Shown here: positions 6,303 to 8,617 of the stretch, one piece after another
How positions within the stretch are numbered: the first letter of the stretch is position 1
Layout: every line of letters starts with the position of its first letter
Assembly (NCBI GenBank): GCA_035493895.1
Contig: DATJHM010000094.1
Coordinates: 1-8,617, forward strand
DNA length: 8,617 nucleotides
Direction of reading: 5' to 3'
Source of the DNA: DATJHM01 sp035493895
GTDB lineage: Bacteria; Chloroflexota; Ktedonobacteria; Ktedonobacterales; Ktedonobacteraceae
The notes under the pieces: generated by a model
Seen by the model: the letters and a program-made list of their open reading frames with translations, nothing else
Database searches by the model: none
What the model was told of the DNA's origin: nothing
Translations under genes and position numbers: made by a program

Positions 6303-8216
6303 CTACAGCCTGACCCACACGTGCATCTCCCCTGCCTGACGATTATCCCAGGCGTAATAAGGGATCGCGACGAGTCTGGTGGGATGGCTCGTTGCAGGAG
6401 TGGTGCGGTATAACTCATCGCCCCAATCGGTTGTCTCCAGCGTGGTAGCGTCAGCCTGGATGACGACGATACCGCCGAGCAACGTTGGATCGAAGTGATT
6501 CTCCAGCGTGGTGGTCTCTGCTAAGCGGATACGATGGAGAGGAGCGGCGTTATCTACCGACTCCAGACAATAGATCAATGGTCCGCGTTGCAGGGCCACG
6601 CAGCCGCTATCGTCCCGAATATCGGGATGTGCCTGAACTTGCAGAACTGGCATGTCGAGCGTGAGGAGCACGTTGTCGCCCGTTTGCCAGGCTCGCTCGA
6701 TGCGCACATAGCCTTTGTGCAGATGCGGCTCAATGGGAAACTCCTCGCCGTTGACCGTCAGGTGGGCCGTATTGCACCAGCCGGGAATGCGTAGATTCAG
6801 GCCAAATGTGGCAGGCTGTTCCGTCTCGATCGTGAGCTGAATAGCCCCATCCCACGGGTAAGCTGTTTGCTGGCGGAGTGTGATCTGCTGCGCGCCCACT
6901 GTGATCGTGCCTGTGCTTTGCATGTACAGGTGTACCATGATCTCCGTCGTATTGGTGCTATAGACGTATTGTCCAAGCGAGGCCAGCAGGCGGGCAATGT
7001 TGGGAGGGCAACAGGCGCAGTTAAACCAGGGTTGACGGTGATGCCTGCCCCGGCTCTCCAGCGGATTCTCGTAAAAGAACGCTTCTCCGTCCAGCGAGAG
7101 GCCGCTCAGGACGCCATTGTAGAGTGCCCGCTCCAGCATATCGGCGTAGCGACGATCAGTATCGACTTGCAGCAGGCGATGACTCCACAGGGCCAGACCA
7201 ATGGCCGCGCAGGTCTCCGCATAAGCGGTATTGTTGGGGAGATCATAGTCTGCCGTGAACCCTTCATTGTCCGCAGAGGGTCCGATTCCTCCCGTGATAT
7301 ACGTGCGTTTCGAGCTGAGATTTTGCCAGAAGCGTTCGCAGACCGCGAGCCAGGACGCATCGTCCAGTTCCCGGGAGAGATCAGCCACCGCGCTATAGAG
7401 ATACATCGCCCGCACGGCATGTCCGACGACTTCGTGCTGGTCGCGAATGGGAACGAGAGACTGGTTGTATTCGTAGCTGCGCGCCCAGAAATCAGCGGGA
7501 TCCTCGCCACGCGCACGCGCCTCGCTATCGAAATAATGCGGCTGCTGGCCGCGTTCCTCGACGAAATAGCGTGCGAGATTGAGATAGCGTGTATCGTCTG
7601 TCGCTCGATAAAGTTTGATCAGCGCCAGCTCGATTTCGGGATGCCCACAGTAGCCACGTTGTTTCCCGTCCTCACGCCCAAAGACAGTATCAATATAGTT
7701 GGCATAGCGGCAGGCGATATCCAGCAGCGTACGTTTGCCCGTTGCCTGGAAGTGGGCGACTGCGCCTTCGATCAGATGTCCGGCGCAATAGAGTTCGTGC
7801 CAATCGCGCAGATTCGTCCAGCGTTTGTGTGGTTCGACCTGCGTGAACCAGAGGTTGAGATAGCCATCGGGCTGCTGGAGAGAGGCAAGAAAAGCGATCG
7901 CCTCATCAACCAGCGCGTTGAGGGCAGGGTCAGGATGGCGTGCCAGGCTATAGCTGGCAGCTTCCAGCCATTTCGAGATATCCGATTCCCAGAACAGATA
8001 GGGAATCGGGCGCATCCCTGGCTGCCAATCCTGTTTATAAGCGGTGAAATGCCCATCGAGTTCCATCTGCTTATAAATATGCTGCAACGTCTTCTCGCGA
8101 AGCGTTTGCAAGCGAGGAGCCCAGAACTGGTCCTCGATCGTCACAGCCTGGTAGGCGATGGGAGAGGAGCTGCGTCGCTCCTGCCAGGATGTTTCAGTTT
8201 GTGACAATTGATTCAT
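6303..8216 (-). CDS. DUF1680 glycoside hydrolase, GH127-like beta-L-arabinofuranosidase
   Basis: From the chosen start the product has 637 residues, close to the 658 of the characterised Bifidobacterium longum HypBA1. That enzyme is a zinc-dependent retaining exo-beta-L-arabinofuranosidase with a cysteine nucleophile. All its key residues have counterparts: Glu318 in DNEGF (general acid/base, HypBA1 Glu322), Glu334 and Cys336 in AETC (Glu338, Cys340), and Cys402-Cys403 in CACCPPN (Cys417 nucleophile, Cys418). The 16-residue gap between the two glutamates is identical in both. An N-terminal (alpha/alpha)6-barrel is followed by beta-rich C-terminal domains. There is no signal peptide, so it should act in the cytoplasm on imported oligosaccharide. 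ATG 8216 is preferred because AAAGGG lies six bases upstream. ATG 8237, which overlaps the regulator's stop as TGATG, would add seven residues. The related GH146 family uses the same residues, so the exact family and linkage are not certain. Confidence 0.92.
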   Translation of the reverse strand: MNQLSQTETSWQERRSSSPIAYQAVTIEDQFWAPRLQTLREKTLQHIYKQMELDGHFTAYKQDWQPGMRPIPYLFWESDISKWLEAASYSLARHPDPALNALVDEAIAFLASLQQPDGYLNLWFTQVEPHKRWTNLRDWHELYCAGHLIEGAVAHFQATGKRTLLDIACRYANYIDTVFGREDGKQRGYCGHPEIELALIKLYRATDDTRYLNLARYFVEERGQQPHYFDSEARARGEDPADFWARSYEYNQSLVPIRDQHEVVGHAVRAMYLYSAVADLSRELDDASWLAVCERFWQNLSSKRTYITGGIGPSADNEGFTADYDLPNNTAYAETCAAIGLALWSHRLLQVDTDRRYADMLERALYNGVLSGLSLDGEAFFYENPLESRGRHHRQPWFNCACCPPNIARLLASLGQYVYSTNTTEIMVHLYMQSTGTITVGAQQITLRQQTAYPWDGAIQLTIETEQPATFGLNLRIPGWCNTAHLTVNGEEFPIEPHLHKGYVRIERAWQTGDNVLLTLDMPVLQVQAHPDIRDDSGCVALQRGPLIYCLESVDNAAPLHRIRLAETTTLENHFDPTLLGGIVVIQADATTLETTDWGDELYRTTPATSHPTRLVAIPYYAWDNRQAGEMHVWVRL

Positions 8217-8222
8217 TGATAA

Positions 8223-8228
8223 CCCTTT
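8223..8228 (-). promoter_or_regulatory. Ribosome binding site deciding the GH127-like start
   Basis: The minus strand reads AAAGGG, six bases before ATG 8216. Nothing comparable precedes the alternative ATG at 8237 (or TTG at 8240), so this box is the reason for choosing the shorter form. Confidence 0.55.
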
Positions 8229-8236
8229 CAAGCTCA

Positions 8237-8617
8237 TCAATCGCGAGGCTTATCATGTGGTGTGCCGCTCGAATCGCGGACAACCAGCGTACATGGCAAA
8301 CGGATAATGCCAGAGCGCATCTCCCCTGCCAGCAGGGCAAGCATGCATTCACCGGCATTGCGTCCAACCTCCACCAGGTTCATATCCACCGTTGTCAGCG
8401 TAGGACGGGTTGCGCAGGCAATCGGCTCCCAGTTGTCGAAACCAACAATCGCCACATCCTCGGGGACACGTATGCCACGTTCGCGCAATGCTTCGACCGC
8501 ACCACGCGCTAACTGATCACTGCCACAGAACAGCGCATCAATGGACGAATCCTGCGCAAAGAGATAATTTGCCGCCGTATAGCCCCAGCTTTCCTGCCAG
8601 GGACCGGAGAGCACCCG
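8237..8617 (-). CDS. LacI-family transcriptional regulator, C-terminal part (5' partial)
   Basis: The frame is open to the right edge, so the DNA-binding domain and the first half of the effector domain lie outside the window; 126 codons remain. The visible part is the C-terminal subdomain of a periplasmic-binding-protein-like sensor. It shows, in order, FCGSDQLARGAVEALRERG, the conserved VPEDVAIVGFDN, PTLTTVDMN, VGRNAGECMLALLAG, and the terminal strand ending LVVRDSS. These are hallmarks of LacI/GalR regulators, which usually repress sugar-utilisation genes until a sugar or sugar phosphate binds. Its stop overlaps a possible ATG of the GH127-like gene (TGATG) and lies 20 bases before the preferred start. 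The two are therefore probably co-transcribed, and the regulator likely controls this enzyme and the importer downstream. The ligand is not evident; arabinose or an arabinofuranosyl oligosaccharide is an inference from the enzyme. Confidence 0.92.
   Translation of the reverse strand, partial: RVLSGPWQESWGYTAANYLFAQDSSIDALFCGSDQLARGAVEALRERGIRVPEDVAIVGFDNWEPIACATRPTLTTVDMNLVEVGRNAGECMLALLAGEMRSGIIRLPCTLVVRDSSGTPHDKPRD

Noticed and set aside
6867..8204. A 445-codon open frame on the plus strand antisense to the GH127-like gene
   Set aside because: It lies wholly opposite a gene whose catalytic residues and family length are complete, and its translation resembles no family I know. It is best explained as a by-product of the GC-rich codon pattern.
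1..8617. CRISPR arrays, tRNA or rRNA genes, transposases, attachment sites
   Set aside because: No regularly spaced repeats, no tRNA-like cloverleaf sequence and no transposase or integrase motif were seen on either strand.

Overview
The window appears to come from a soil-type bacterium, most likely a Chloroflexota member of the Ktedonobacteria class. This rests on the gene mix (TetR, PhzF-like, SUKH and a CUT1 sugar importer with a Tat-type lipoprotein binding protein), moderately high GC and an ATG/Shine-Dalgarno start style. It is inference from style, not a marker gene.

Layout. On the plus strand, 2-700 is a TetR-family regulator cut by the left edge, followed at 827-1717 by a complete PhzF-family isomerase-like enzyme. 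Converging on it from the minus strand is a SMI1/KNR4 (SUKH) protein at 1794-2534, visibly richer in A+T than its flanks. From 2753 to the right edge everything is on the minus strand. In transcription order this is a LacI-family regulator (cut by the right edge), a DUF1680/GH127-type beta-L-arabinofuranosidase, a hairpin-rich 298-bp gap carrying a promoter candidate, a twin-arginine lipoprotein sugar-binding protein, and two CUT1 permeases that share one base. An array of two hairpins, one a perfect 20-bp inverted repeat, closes the transporter operon.

How it works together. The right two thirds read as one carbohydrate-utilisation locus. The binding protein and the two permeases import an oligosaccharide, and the GH127-like enzyme, which has no signal peptide, cleaves it in the cytoplasm. 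The LacI-family protein probably senses the sugar and controls the locus. The enzyme family points to L-arabinofuranoside-containing plant glycans as substrate. No ATPase subunit is present, so a shared MsmX/UgpC-type ATPase encoded elsewhere is expected. The left third (TetR, PhzF-like, SUKH) has no evident link to this locus.

I found no previously undescribed system here. The most useful observations are the two long inverted repeats, the leader/promoter region of the transporter operon, the complete set of GH127 catalytic residues, and the compositionally distinct orphan SUKH gene.
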